From Cyclobacteriaceae bacterium (lineage in GTDB: Bacteria; Bacteroidota; Bacteroidia; Cytophagales; Cyclobacteriaceae), in contig JANQPQ010000034.1 of the NCBI GenBank assembly GCA_028285445.1, forward strand, positions 186,001 to 250,000: a stretch of DNA of 64,000 nt. The letters are read 5' to 3'. Shown here one piece after another: positions 25,874 to 35,371 of this stretch. The notes below the pieces were generated by a model that was given only the letters and a program-made list of their open reading frames with translations, made no database searches and had not been told where the DNA came from. Within the stretch, counting starts at the first letter, position 1. The number at the start of each line of letters is the position of its first letter. Position numbers and translations under genes: made by a program.

Positions 25874-25964
25874 TTTACCCACATCTTAAATATACCCCAA
25901 ACTTTGAAACTAGGCGAAAGCCCAAATTCAAATCACCCAAAATGGGTTACGTGGTTATAGAGAC

Positions 25965-28349
25965 CTATTGTCCGTTCAAAACCCATGCCGGCTTAGTGGC
26001 AAGAGCCTTTGAAATGTGGTAACTGGCGGCCAATAGGGTCATGACTGCCACAAAAGTTGTGGTTATGGCAAATAGCGCCGGGCCCAGTTCTATTCTGTAT
26101 GCAAAGTTCTGTAGCCAGTTCATGCTCACGTAAAAACCTAGAAACCAAGCGATAACCGCAGAAAGCATGAAAATGGCAAGGTACTCACCGACGAGCAACT
26201 TCAGAATTGACCAGTTACCCGCGCCACTAATTTTGCGTAAACTAATTTCTTTCTTTCGACTTTCAGTAATATATGTGGCCAGGCCGAATAGACCAATAAT
26301 TGTCACTACTGAAATGGCAAATGTGAATAACTGCAAGATTCTCAGAAACCGGTGCTCGTAAGTATATTGTAGCGCTACTCCATCACTTACAGACTGAATA
26401 CTGGGTGCCCCTTGCAGCCCCAATTGCTTCCAGATCTCATAAAGCTCGGCGACAACTGATTGTTGAGATCCATTAAAACGTAAATAGATATAATCATTTC
26501 TCTCGCTAGGAAAGATTACTGTAGGCCTTTGCTGGTTTTTGAGGTTGGAGAAATTGAAGTCGTTGGTGATCCCCACAACAATGTTAGTTGCCGTGGGTTG
26601 CAGTGCATTATTGAAATCGTAGTGCAACTTTGTATCCTTGATATCACTAAGGCTCAATTCCTGAACGAAATCAAGATTAACATAAACCGATGAGTCATAG
26701 TTAAAAGCCTGTTCTTGTTGAATTACTTCAATACCCAGCGTTTGTAGAAAACTACTGTCAGCGGAGAAGAAACTACATAGCACCTCTTCTGTCTGCCCCG
26801 ATTTGTTGGCCTGGAATGTGGCCAGGCCACCAGCATCGTGGAAGGGCGTGATGCTGGCGCTGGCAACGCTTACTGTATTGGGGTGTACCTGCAATAGAGC
26901 TTTTAGTTCTTCGAATTTGTCATCGCTACCAATAGACTGGACATCGATTACGAGCAGGTTGTCAGCATTATAGCCCAATGGTTGTTCGTGGAGGAATTGT
27001 AATTGGCTGTAAACAACGGCGGTAGTGATCATCATCGCCAATGTTAAGGTGATTTGAAACACGACTAAGACCTTCCTCAAGGCGGTTGAGTCAGCAATTG
27101 TAACATGTAATCGCCCCTTCAATATTTCAATAAGCTTGAATCGGGCGGCTTGCAGGGCTGGAAATATACCAGCTGCCAAAGCTACAATCAGTACAATTCC
27201 AACAGCCAGCGCTATGGCCTGAATACTATACTGCTTTATACTAATCAGCTTACCAGTAAATGCGTTAAAGTAGGGAAGCAGCAGGTCAACTATAATTAGG
27301 CCAAGCACACAACTGGCAACAGTTATCACCAATGACTCAAGAAAAAACTGAAATCTCACAGCAGGTTTTTCAGAACCTAGTACTTTCCGCACTCCAATTT
27401 CCTTAGATCTCTTTAGGCTAGTAGCCGTGGCCAGATTTACATAATTCAGACTACCCAGGATAAGCATCATCAGAGCCACAATTAGCAATGCGTAAATGAA
27501 AGCTGCATTACCATTTTCTGATAACTCTCTTCGCAATTGAGAATGCAGATGGATGTCTTTTAGAGGCTGAAGTTCAAATCTACAGTATGCATTAAACTGC
27601 TCAAATACCGGCATCAGGTAGGTATCAACTAACTCCTCCAATCTCGGATCGAAATCCCCTGGGGCCATTCCATCTTTTAGTGTGATGTAAGTGTAAGCCT
27701 GAAAGTTGGACCAGGCCGAATGCGGGTCAGTATCCAGAATTTTTGCAGACACCAGGGCATCAAACCGCAGGTGACTATTGCCTGGCATGGGGCCAAGCAC
27801 TGCGGCAACTGTCAGCACCTGCTCTCCATATGTTACCTGTTCTCCAATTGCTTTGGCGCCAAAGTAAAGAGATTGGGCAAGGTCAGCGCTAAGCACGATC
27901 TCGTTGACTTTTAGATCAGCTAGATTAACCGCACTTCCAATATCAAACACATTGCTGAATTGGTTGTCGACTGCGTAAATCTTATCAACCACCACAGTTT
28001 TCTCTTCGGTAGCGAGGGGTACATTCTCAACTAGCTGGAACCCTGTAGCTGCCTCTACTTCCTCGAAGTCTCGCAGGAGCGTGGCTGCTGTAGGAATGGG
28101 TACCACCGGCATTTTCAAGTCAGAATGAGCAATATTGGCTTCGGCAATTATGCGATACGTATTGTCAGCCCTTTGGTGGAACCGGTCGTAGTTGAGCTCA
28201 TCGTAAATGTAAAGTAGCAGCAGCAGGCTTAGAGATATACTGAATGTTAAACCGCCAAGGTTTATCAAAGCATAGAATCCCTGCTTCTTGAAATTTCTTA
28301 CTGCTATTTTGAAATAATTGTAAAGCACAATGTTTAATTGTTCAAACAT
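25965..28349 (-). CDS. ABC transporter permease, MacB/FtsX type, double unit
   Basis: 794 residues. An N-terminal membrane helix (about 23-45) and MacB-like periplasmic domain precede three FtsX helices (about 285-410). A second unit repeats this (helix near 430, periplasmic domain, three helices at 670-785 with ESRKKEISLRKISGAG, the conserved cytoplasmic loop). Such proteins couple to an ATPase to act on the envelope rather than carry solutes; no ATPase gene is adjacent. A strong palindrome upstream (28458-28473) suggests regulated expression. Substrate unknown. Confidence 0.93.
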   Translation of the reverse strand: MFEQLNIVLYNYFKIAVRNFKKQGFYALINLGGLTFSISLSLLLLLYIYDELNYDRFHQRADNTYRIIAEANIAHSDLKMPVVPIPTAATLLRDFEEVEAATGFQLVENVPLATEEKTVVVDKIYAVDNQFSNVFDIGSAVNLADLKVNEIVLSADLAQSLYFGAKAIGEQVTYGEQVLTVAAVLGPMPGNSHLRFDALVSAKILDTDPHSAWSNFQAYTYITLKDGMAPGDFDPRLEELVDTYLMPVFEQFNAYCRFELQPLKDIHLHSQLRRELSENGNAAFIYALLIVALMMLILGSLNYVNLATATSLKRSKEIGVRKVLGSEKPAVRFQFFLESLVITVASCVLGLIIVDLLLPYFNAFTGKLISIKQYSIQAIALAVGIVLIVALAAGIFPALQAARFKLIEILKGRLHVTIADSTALRKVLVVFQITLTLAMMITTAVVYSQLQFLHEQPLGYNADNLLVIDVQSIGSDDKFEELKALLQVHPNTVSVASASITPFHDAGGLATFQANKSGQTEEVLCSFFSADSSFLQTLGIEVIQQEQAFNYDSSVYVNLDFVQELSLSDIKDTKLHYDFNNALQPTATNIVVGITNDFNFSNLKNQQRPTVIFPSERNDYIYLRFNGSQQSVVAELYEIWKQLGLQGAPSIQSVSDGVALQYTYEHRFLRILQLFTFAISVVTIIGLFGLATYITESRKKEISLRKISGAGNWSILKLLVGEYLAIFMLSAVIAWFLGFYVSMNWLQNFAYRIELGPALFAITTTFVAVMTLLAASYHISKALATKPAWVLNGQ

Positions 28350-28457
28350 GTACTTCCAATTAGTGTACCGAATTGTAATGGCAACAGTTAGCTGCTGTAA
28401 ATCAACAACTTAGATATCTGTGAAGGGTGTGGATTGTTCAAGTTCAAGACAAAATTA

Positions 28458-28473
28458 TGTTCATTTATGAACA
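28458..28473. promoter_or_regulatory. Operator-like palindrome upstream of ABC permease
   Basis: TGTTCAT-TT-ATGAACA is a perfect inverted repeat of 7-base arms, followed two bases later by a third half site TGTTCA. It lies in the 134-base gap before the permease gene (- strand), about 110 bases from its start. The size and symmetry fit a dimeric repressor (TetR- or PadR-like); no regulator gene is adjacent. Confidence 0.45.
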
Positions 28474-28483
28474 CATGTTCAGC

Positions 28484-29065
28484 TTAAATCTGATTGCGAT
28501 CTAGCCATTTTGGAACTGCTTCCGGCTTGTATCGGGTCATTATATCGATAAGCGCTTGCACAGACTTATCTACCAGCAGCATATTTACATTTGCCTCTTT
28601 GAGAAAGCCCTCTTTTACCATGTTATCAAATAGGTTTCTCAATGGTTGAAAATAGTCTTTCACATTTAGCAGACCGATAGGTTTGCTTACCAAACCCAGT
28701 TGTGCCCAGGTTAATATCTCCGCCAATTCATCAAGGGTTCCAAATCCTCCCGGTAGGGCAATGAAGCCATCAGCCAAATCAGCCATTATTTGTTTGCGCT
28801 CGTGCATGGTGTCTACGAATTTCATTTCTGTTAGCTCTTTGTGGCCCACTTCCTTTTCCCACAGAAAATGAGGAATAACGCCTGTGACTTTGCCTCCCGC
28901 TGCAAGAGCGGCGTCGGCGACCTCACCCATGAGACCTATGTTACCCCCTCCATAGATCAACTCAATTTCGTTTTTACCTAAGAGGGTACCAAGGTCAATA
29001 GCGGCCTCGGCAAATACCCTGTCTGATCCACTACTTGAACCACAAAAAACACACACACTTTTCAT
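28484..29065 (-). CDS. LOG family protein (TIGR00730 Rossmann fold)
   Basis: 193 residues, full length. Signature motifs are VFCGSSSGSDRVF near the start, GGGNIGLMGEVADAAL and PGGFGTLDELAEILTW. LOG enzymes hydrolyse nucleoside 5'-monophosphates to base and ribose 5-phosphate; plant homologues activate cytokinins. The leader has an AAGGAG ribosome site about nine bases before the ATG, unusual here. Divergent from the ridA-like gene. Confidence 0.94.
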   Translation of the reverse strand: MKSVCVFCGSSSGSDRVFAEAAIDLGTLLGKNEIELIYGGGNIGLMGEVADAALAAGGKVTGVIPHFLWEKEVGHKELTEMKFVDTMHERKQIMADLADGFIALPGGFGTLDELAEILTWAQLGLVSKPIGLLNVKDYFQPLRNLFDNMVKEGFLKEANVNMLLVDKSVQALIDIMTRYKPEAVPKWLDRNQI

Positions 29066-29115
29066 AAACTCTGCTCCTTTATATCTTGGCGGAAGTTAAA
29101 AGCAAAAGCACTATA

Positions 29116-29502
29116 ATGGAAAAAAGAACAAATATTTCTTCCGGTGCCAAGTGGGAAGATATTGTAGGCTACTCCCGCGCGGTGAGAATAGGTAATACGG
29201 TAGAAGTTACAGGCACAGTAGCAGTGAAAGATGGGGAAGTTGTTGGCCCGGGTGATGCCTATAAGCAGACTAAATACAGTCTACAGATTATTGCTGATGT
29301 GCTGACTAAAGCTGGCGCGAAACTATCGGATGTGGTGAGGACCCGCATGTTCGTGACAGATATTTCCCGTTGGGAAGAGTATGGCAAGGCTCACAGAGAA
29401 GTATTTGGGGAGATTAAGCCAGCTACCAGCATGATTGAGGTTAGTGGCTTAATAGACCCAGAGTATTTAGTTGAGATTGAAGCAACGGCCATTATCAGTT
29501 AA
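29116..29502 (+). CDS. RidA family (YjgF/YER057c) protein
   Basis: 128 residues from the ATG at 29116. A TTG at 29086 is rejected because the family begins at the KRTNISSGAKWEDIVGYSRA position. RidA members hydrolyse reactive enamine/imine intermediates. The conserved Arg in VVRTRMFVTDI and the ending IDPEYLVEIEATAI are present. It converges on rluD with an 8-base overlap. Confidence 0.92.
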   Translation: MEKRTNISSGAKWEDIVGYSRAVRIGNTVEVTGTVAVKDGEVVGPGDAYKQTKYSLQIIADVLTKAGAKLSDVVRTRMFVTDISRWEEYGKAHREVFGEIKPATSMIEVSGLIDPEYLVEIEATAIIS

Positions 29503-30520
29503 ATTGCACATAGTGCTTCCATTTCTCCATGACGGTGCTGAAGTCTTCGGGCAGCTCAGAGTTGAACTGCAGCGCTTCATCAGAAACAGGATGTACAAAG
29601 CCCAATGATTTAGCGTGCAGCGCCTGTCGGGGTATTACCTTAAAACAATTATCAACAAAAGATTTATACTTAGAAAATTGCGTACCCTTTAGCAATTTGT
29701 CCCCGCCATACATAGCATCATTAAAAAGGGGATGCCCCAGGTATTTCATATGCGCCCTGATTTGGTGTGTTCGGCCCGTTTCCAGGTTGCACTGTATCAG
29801 ACTCACGTACCTTAAGTCTTCCAGCAATTTGTAGTGAGTAATAGCGTGGCGTCCATTATCTCCTTCCGGAAAAGCAACTGTTACCCGCCGATCTTTTGGA
29901 CTACGACCAATGTTCACAGAGATGGTGCCCTCTGGTTCTTTGGGAACGCCCCAGACCAGCGCATAGTAAGTTCGTTCAATGCTGTGATCCAGAAATTGCT
30001 TAGCTAGTCCATTCAAGGTATTCTCCGATTTCGCGATGACTAGTAAACCGGAGGTGTCTTTATCGATCCGATGCACCAACCCGGGCCTGCCTTCATTGTT
30101 CTCCATTGTGGGAAGGTTCTTAAAATGAAAAGCCAGGGCATTTACCAGGGTACCCTGCCAATTGTTGTAAGCCGGATGTACAACCATGCCAGCTGGTTTG
30201 TTTACAACCAGCAAATGGTCATCTTCAAAAACGATGTCAATTGGAATATCTTCGGGAATAACATCTGTTTCACGAGGAGGCTCAGGAAAAGATATAGTAA
30301 CAATGTCGTTGGGGCGAACTTTGTAGTTACTCTTTACTATCTGGTCATTCACCAAGACGAGACCACCCTTTATGCCGGTTTGCACTTTGCTCCGAGTTGC
30401 ATTCTGAATTCTTTCCTGGATATACTTATCGATGCGAAGCGGGTTCTGACCGGCATCAACCACCAAACGATGATGCTCAAATAGTTCCTCTTCTTCGTTT
30501 TGATATTCCTTGTTCTCCAT
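29495..30520 (-). CDS. rluD: RluA-family 23S rRNA pseudouridine synthase (RluD-like)
   Basis: 341 residues from the ATG at 30520; a TTG at 30538 would add six residues. An N-terminal S4 RNA-binding domain (LRIDKYIQERIQNATRSKVQ) precedes the catalytic domain with VVNKPAGMVVHP and the catalytic Asp in LVHRIDKDTSGLLVIAK. The ending RQALHAKSLGFVHP is typical of RluD, which modifies helix 69 of 23S rRNA. RluC is the alternative, but S4 plus length favours RluD. Confidence 0.92.
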   Translation of the reverse strand: MENKEYQNEEEELFEHHRLVVDAGQNPLRIDKYIQERIQNATRSKVQTGIKGGLVLVNDQIVKSNYKVRPNDIVTISFPEPPRETDVIPEDIPIDIVFEDDHLLVVNKPAGMVVHPAYNNWQGTLVNALAFHFKNLPTMENNEGRPGLVHRIDKDTSGLLVIAKSENTLNGLAKQFLDHSIERTYYALVWGVPKEPEGTISVNIGRSPKDRRVTVAFPEGDNGRHAITHYKLLEDLRYVSLIQCNLETGRTHQIRAHMKYLGHPLFNDAMYGGDKLLKGTQFSKYKSFVDNCFKVIPRQALHAKSLGFVHPVSDEALQFNSELPEDFSTVMEKWKHYVQFN

Positions 30521-30568
30521 AGCGTATGCTCTGCTCAAGAGCTAAATTAGTAATTCTAACTGCTATTC

Positions 30569-31468
30569 ATGCTTTCAATAAGCCAACAACCAGTTTCGCA
30601 AGTGATAGAAGACGATTTCCTTGCCAGGGCCGGAGTAACTCTGTGGATTAGGCGAGAAGACCTAATCCATCCTACGGTTTCGGGTAACAAATGGCGTAAG
30701 CTGAAATATAACCTGGAAGAAATGAACAGGTTAAATAAGGAAACCGTACTGACTTTTGGAGGGGCATTTTCCAATCACATATTTGCCACTGCCGCGGCTG
30801 CCAGAGAAGTTGGGGTGAGAAGTGTCGGGGTGATTAGGGGTGAACGGGTGCTGCCGCTGAATCCTACGCTGGCTTTTGCTGAGCGTGCAGGTATGCAGTT
30901 GAAATTTATTGACCGTGAGGCTTATCGGCAAAAGGACAACCCCGAATTCTTAAAGGAGCTCTTAAAAGAATTCGGTGATTGCTACCTGCTTCCTGAAGGA
31001 GGTACGAATGCACTGGCGGTTAAAGGCTGTAGAGAAATAGTTAGCGGGTTGGAAAATGGCTATGATATGATCTGCTGCCCCGTAGGTACGGGAGGTACCA
31101 TGGCAGGAATAGTGGAAGAAGTTGAGAACAAATGCCAGGTAATCGGCTTTTCAGCTTTGAAAGGCAATTTTATTACGGCACTTGTGCAATCGTTGATAGA
31201 TCCAAAAAATGAAAACTGGTGCGTTGTGGAGGACTATCATCTTGGAGGTTATGCGAAGTTCAATCAAGAACTCATCGATTTTATCATTCAATTCAAATCA
31301 ACCAGTGGAATCCAGTTGGATCCAATCTATACTGGCAAAATGTTATTCGGTATTTTCGACATGGTGAGAAAAGGGCAAATTGCCGATAAGAGCATACTGG
31401 CAGTTCACACCGGAGGTCTACAGGGCATTGCGGGATTTGAGCAGCGGTATAGGGTTAAAATTAGTTGA
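30569..31468 (+). CDS. ACC deaminase / D-cysteine desulfhydrase family PLP enzyme
   Basis: 299 residues, fold type II PLP enzyme. The Schiff-base lysine is K41 in VSGNKWRKLKYNL, followed by TFGGAFSNHIFATAAAA for substrate carboxylate and phosphate contacts, and PVGTGGTMAGI. It would deaminate D-cysteine to pyruvate, H2S and ammonia, or act on 1-aminocyclopropane-1-carboxylate; the two activities cannot be separated by eye. It converges with the M28 peptidase, 3 bases apart. Confidence 0.92.
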   Translation: MLSISQQPVSQVIEDDFLARAGVTLWIRREDLIHPTVSGNKWRKLKYNLEEMNRLNKETVLTFGGAFSNHIFATAAAAREVGVRSVGVIRGERVLPLNPTLAFAERAGMQLKFIDREAYRQKDNPEFLKELLKEFGDCYLLPEGGTNALAVKGCREIVSGLENGYDMICCPVGTGGTMAGIVEEVENKCQVIGFSALKGNFITALVQSLIDPKNENWCVVEDYHLGGYAKFNQELIDFIIQFKSTSGIQLDPIYTGKMLFGIFDMVRKGQIADKSILAVHTGGLQGIAGFEQRYRVKIS

Positions 31469-31471
31469 GTG

Positions 31472-33181
31472 CTATAGTTGTTCCCTTACCTCAGCCGCCA
31501 CAGATTTCACTGATGTTTGAGCCTTCAGTATTGCCTCACTTATTGTCGCTGCGTCATCTACCATATCTGAACAAGTATCCAATGCTTTCAGGTACCAATC
31601 TTCCCAGGCATTAATGACTGCAATTTGAATGTCTTTCGATTCGCCGGCATCCAGGGCCAGCTTTCCCTGGTCAAGCTCTTCCCTTAATCGCATTTCTGCA
31701 GCAGATCTTAGTTCATCAATTATGCCTTTCGCGGTGTTATCACCGGCATTCAATAAAGTAAAAGCACTGACCAAGGCGGCGGTACCCACGTTGGTAAGCG
31801 TAGATTTTGATACTTTGTCGATGCGGTCATTATCTGTGTGGTAGAATTGATCAGTGAAATGCCAAAACAATACTGACGGAATTCCGGCTCGTAGAAAAGG
31901 CACGTGATCACTGCCTCCCTCAAAGGGATTAGTTTTCACCTTCCAGTTTGCTCTTTGGCCCTGCTCCAGGAATCGATTCGTTACGAAATCATTAAGGTAA
32001 TGGGGTGTCATATCTTCAAGGCTCATTTCGCTACCACCCCACTCAGTATGTTCATCTTTGCCACGAGTCCAGATGGCACTGGGGTCGGGCATTTTTTCAA
32101 TCAGGAATGAGCCACCGGTAATGTCTGTATTTTCGCCAACCATATCCAGGCTAATTCCCCATTTAATATTTCTGGCTCTAACATCGTCTTCCTGCACATA
32201 CCTTCTGGTAGATACAATTTCATCACCCCATAAAAAGGTAAGGGTTCTTTTCGGAGAGAAGGACCCGTTAGTAACGAGTTTAGCTGTTACTGCAGCCATC
32301 TCAGTTGCAACGCCAACACCAGAGGCATTATCATTGGCTCCAGGCTCCTGCACGTGGGCACTAAATACCAGTCTTTCATTTGGCTTATCGCTGCCTCTAG
32401 CTTCGGCAACGATAGTTAGCTCCTCAGACTCATATATCCTCGTTTCTATTTTCACCTCAACTCTGGTTGTGCCTTGCTGCATTTTGGCTTTAAGTCGCTC
32501 CCGAGCTTCAAACGACAGCGCTATTCCCCAAGACTTATTTCCAGGATCATGAGGTATACTTCTAAATTGAATAGAGGTGGTATTTTTTTCAGGTTGAAGA
32601 TAGTCTGGGTTATTGTAGGTAATGATGCCGATGGCGCCACTCTTAATTGCCTTTTGATAAATCCGAAAGGGGTGGGTTTCAGCGAACACTATTTTGCCAT
32701 TGACATTTTTTCTGGTGAGATCGCTGGCATCCTGCATATAAAACACCTCTGCCGTAATACCTTCATCAGGTGTGCTATAAGAACGTTGAGCAATCATATT
32801 GCGGTTAGTAGCAAACATGAGTAGCGGCTCTTGGTCCCCCTCAATTTTCAACCAGGCGTCTACAGGTTCCCAGGTGGGATTTTCAAGTGCTCTTTTCTCA
32901 ATGCGATACGTGAGTCGGTGATCTGACTCCGCCTTGTTCTCTTCAATGTATCCTGCTTCTTCCAATCTTCTCACAACTTCATAAATGCTGGAGTCGAATC
33001 CTGCATTACCAACTACTCGCCAGAATTTTTCCACATAAGCCGTAGTGTTGTAAGCGACGTCACCCGCAAACTCCTGCTCAATCATAGAGGGATAGTCAAT
33101 GTCGAAAGATGCCGGATTATTAGGCTGGCAAGAGGCAAGGGCAGGTATTATTAATAAGCCGATAATGGATCGAATTCGCAT
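31472..33181 (-). CDS. M28 family aminopeptidase lipoprotein with PA domain
   Basis: 569 residues. Lipoprotein signal with lipobox ALASC at residues 13-17. A long N-terminal domain includes a protease-associated insert (GKIVFAETHPFRIYQKAIKSGAIGIITY). The catalytic core has FSAHVQEPGANDNASGVGVA (zinc-ligand His and Asp), FLWGDEIVST with the Glu, SLDMVGEN, and later PSVLFWHFTDQFYHTDNDRID with ligand His and Asp. A helical C-terminus follows. It likely removes N-terminal amino acids in the periplasm or at the surface. It begins 13 bases after radA and belongs to the SNF2-SDR-radA-M28 run. Confidence 0.92.
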   Translation of the reverse strand: MRIRSIIGLLIIPALASCQPNNPASFDIDYPSMIEQEFAGDVAYNTTAYVEKFWRVVGNAGFDSSIYEVVRRLEEAGYIEENKAESDHRLTYRIEKRALENPTWEPVDAWLKIEGDQEPLLMFATNRNMIAQRSYSTPDEGITAEVFYMQDASDLTRKNVNGKIVFAETHPFRIYQKAIKSGAIGIITYNNPDYLQPEKNTTSIQFRSIPHDPGNKSWGIALSFEARERLKAKMQQGTTRVEVKIETRIYESEELTIVAEARGSDKPNERLVFSAHVQEPGANDNASGVGVATEMAAVTAKLVTNGSFSPKRTLTFLWGDEIVSTRRYVQEDDVRARNIKWGISLDMVGENTDITGGSFLIEKMPDPSAIWTRGKDEHTEWGGSEMSLEDMTPHYLNDFVTNRFLEQGQRANWKVKTNPFEGGSDHVPFLRAGIPSVLFWHFTDQFYHTDNDRIDKVSKSTLTNVGTAALVSAFTLLNAGDNTAKGIIDELRSAAEMRLREELDQGKLALDAGESKDIQIAVINAWEDWYLKALDTCSDMVDDAATISEAILKAQTSVKSVAAEVREQL

Positions 33182-33193
33182 TTTGTTATAGGT

Positions 33194-34558
33194 TTAGAAT
33201 AGAGTCTTGCACACTACACTGAGTTTTGCAAAAGTCTTTATTTCAATCTTAAAATCTTTCTTGGATATATTCTTCTGGCTAAACTTGGAAATATATACCT
33301 GCTTAAAACCGAGTTTCTCCGCTTCTGATATTCGGCTTTCTATTCTGCTTACCGCTCTGATTTCCCCCCCGAGACCGACTTCAGCCGCAAAACAAATATC
33401 TTCAGGAACAGGTATTTCCTGAAATGAACTGATCAATGAAACGCATACGGCCAAATCCATAGCCGGGTCATCAACTTTAATTCCTCCAGCGATATTGAGG
33501 AAAACATCTTCAATCCCCAGGCGGTACCCGCCCCGTTTCTCTAAAACGGCAAGCAACATATTGAGCCGTTTGGCATCATAGCCGGTAGAACTTCGTTGTG
33601 GAGTGCCGTAATTGGCGGTGCTTACCAGCGATTGGATCTCGATGAGAAGAGGCCTGTTACCTTCCATGCTGGCACCAATGGCAACCCCGCTCAGTGGTTC
33701 TTCCCGGTTAGAGATTAGAATTTCACTGGGATTAGATACTTCCCGCAATCCGGATCCTCTCATTTCATAAATACCTATTTCACTGGTTGAGCCAAATCGG
33801 TTTTTGGTAGTTCGCAAAATTCTATATGCCAGGTTGCGGTCACCTTCGAACTGCAATACGGTGTCTACCATGTGCTCCAGAATTTTGGGGCCTGCGATAG
33901 AGCCATCTTTTGTAATGTGGCCAATAAGCAAAACAGGAGTACCCGACTCCTTGGCATATTTTAGCATTTCCCCCGCGCAGTGCTTAACCTGGCTCACACT
34001 GCCAGGTGCCGAATCTATGGCCGCACTATGCAATGTTTGAATAGAATCAATAATCAGCAGGTCGGGTTTAGCTTGTTCTACCTGTTGAAAAATGTTTTGG
34101 GTGGCAGTTTCGGCAAGAATAAGAAAGTCTGTGGCTTGCACTTTCATGCGATCAGCCCGCATTTTTATCTGTTGATTGCTTTCTTCCCCGGAAACGTATA
34201 AGCATTTTTTACCCTTCAGGGAAACCCCCACTTGCAACATCAGTGTGGATTTTCCAACCCCGGGCTCACCCCCAATCAGCACCAAAGAGCCGGCGACTAA
34301 GCCTCCACCAAGTACGCGATTGAATTCTTTATCCGGACAAGGGATTCTCGTCTCCTGATCAGCAGTAATTTCAGCAAGAGAAACGGGTTTATTTGATCGG
34401 GCTTGCTCAGTTGGTTTCCAACCGTTGCCAGCTTGCTCTTTCTGAACCACCTCTTCCACGAAGCTGTTCCATTCGTTGCAAGAAGGGCATTTCCCCAGCC
34501 ACTTGGCTGATTCGTATCCGCAATTCTGGCAGAAGAAGGATGTTTTTACTTTGGCCAT
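33194..34558 (-). CDS. radA: DNA repair protein RadA
   Basis: 454 residues. An N-terminal zinc finger uses C10, C13, C24 and C27 (FFCQNCGYESAKWLGKCPSC). The RecA-like ATPase has Walker A GEPGVGKST at 97-105 and the RadA signature KNRFG at 252-256. The C-terminal Lon-like domain includes GGYRLGIEDVFLNIAGGIKV. RadA drives branch migration during recombination. Seven bases separate it from the SDR gene, so it is in the same operon. Confidence 0.97.
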   Translation of the reverse strand: MAKVKTSFFCQNCGYESAKWLGKCPSCNEWNSFVEEVVQKEQAGNGWKPTEQARSNKPVSLAEITADQETRIPCPDKEFNRVLGGGLVAGSLVLIGGEPGVGKSTLMLQVGVSLKGKKCLYVSGEESNQQIKMRADRMKVQATDFLILAETATQNIFQQVEQAKPDLLIIDSIQTLHSAAIDSAPGSVSQVKHCAGEMLKYAKESGTPVLLIGHITKDGSIAGPKILEHMVDTVLQFEGDRNLAYRILRTTKNRFGSTSEIGIYEMRGSGLREVSNPSEILISNREEPLSGVAIGASMEGNRPLLIEIQSLVSTANYGTPQRSSTGYDAKRLNMLLAVLEKRGGYRLGIEDVFLNIAGGIKVDDPAMDLAVCVSLISSFQEIPVPEDICFAAEVGLGGEIRAVSRIESRISEAEKLGFKQVYISKFSQKNISKKDFKIEIKTFAKLSVVCKTLF

Positions 34559-34564
34559 CGCGAG

Positions 34565-35371
34565 TTACTTGAAAGGTGAATCCGCTTCTTTGGCCATCAC
34601 CTTGTAGACCATCTTATCCATAAAACCAGGGAACCATTTATTAAGGAAGACCGTCATTCTACCTTGCCGTGTTAGTATTAGGTACTTCTTTCTCTTTAAG
34701 GTAGCCCTATATATATGCAGGGCACATTCCTCCGCACTCATCATTTTGCCCTCATCCCGAGGTGATTCACCTTGCTGCGAGCCGTCTTTGGTTAGAGATT
34801 TCTTCCGGATGTTGGAGGTGGTAAAACCGGGGCAGGCCGTAAGAACATGCACCCCTTTATACAGCATTTCTGTGCGTAGTACCTCCAAAAAACCCTGTAA
34901 GGCAAACTTGGAAGCGGAGTATCCTGTTCTACCCGGTAGCCCCCTAAACCCCGCTATGGAAGAGACACCTATAACTGAGCCTTTATTTTCAATAATAGAA
35001 GGCAAACAACTCTTGGTGGCAAACAGAACCCCGTAGAAGTTAATGTCCATTACTTGCTTCACCACGTCCAGGTCTACATCTTCGAATAAGGCCCTCATGG
35101 TGATGCCAGCATTGTTAATTAGCACATCTATTTTGCCAAACTTCTCTATAGTCTGGGCTGCCATAAGATTGCAATCTTCTTGCTTACTTACATCTGCAAC
35201 TATCCCAAGCACCTCGATATTTTGTCTTTCTAATTCTGCAACTACTTCCTGCAAAGCCTCCTGTCTCCGGCCGGTAATAACAATTTTAGAACCCTTGCTA
35301 CCAAAAACTTCGGCAAGTGCCTTACCAATGCCTGAAGATCCCCCGGTGATGACTACTACTTTATCCTGCAT
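34565..35371 (-). CDS. SDR family oxidoreductase
   Basis: 268 residues. The NAD(P) site is TGGSSGIG (residues 9-16) and the NNAG motif is present (VLINNAGIT). The catalytic triad is in VIGVSSIAGF and YSASKFALQG (Ser, Tyr, Lys). A basic segment and weakly hydrophobic C-terminus (LNKWFPGFMDKMVY) resemble DHRS7-type SDRs. Substrate unknown. The start codon overlaps the SNF2 stop by one base. Confidence 0.93.
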   Translation of the reverse strand: MQDKVVVITGGSSGIGKALAEVFGSKGSKIVITGRRQEALQEVVAELERQNIEVLGIVADVSKQEDCNLMAAQTIEKFGKIDVLINNAGITMRALFEDVDLDVVKQVMDINFYGVLFATKSCLPSIIENKGSVIGVSSIAGFRGLPGRTGYSASKFALQGFLEVLRTEMLYKGVHVLTACPGFTTSNIRKKSLTKDGSQQGESPRDEGKMMSAEECALHIYRATLKRKKYLILTRQGRMTVFLNKWFPGFMDKMVYKVMAKEADSPFK

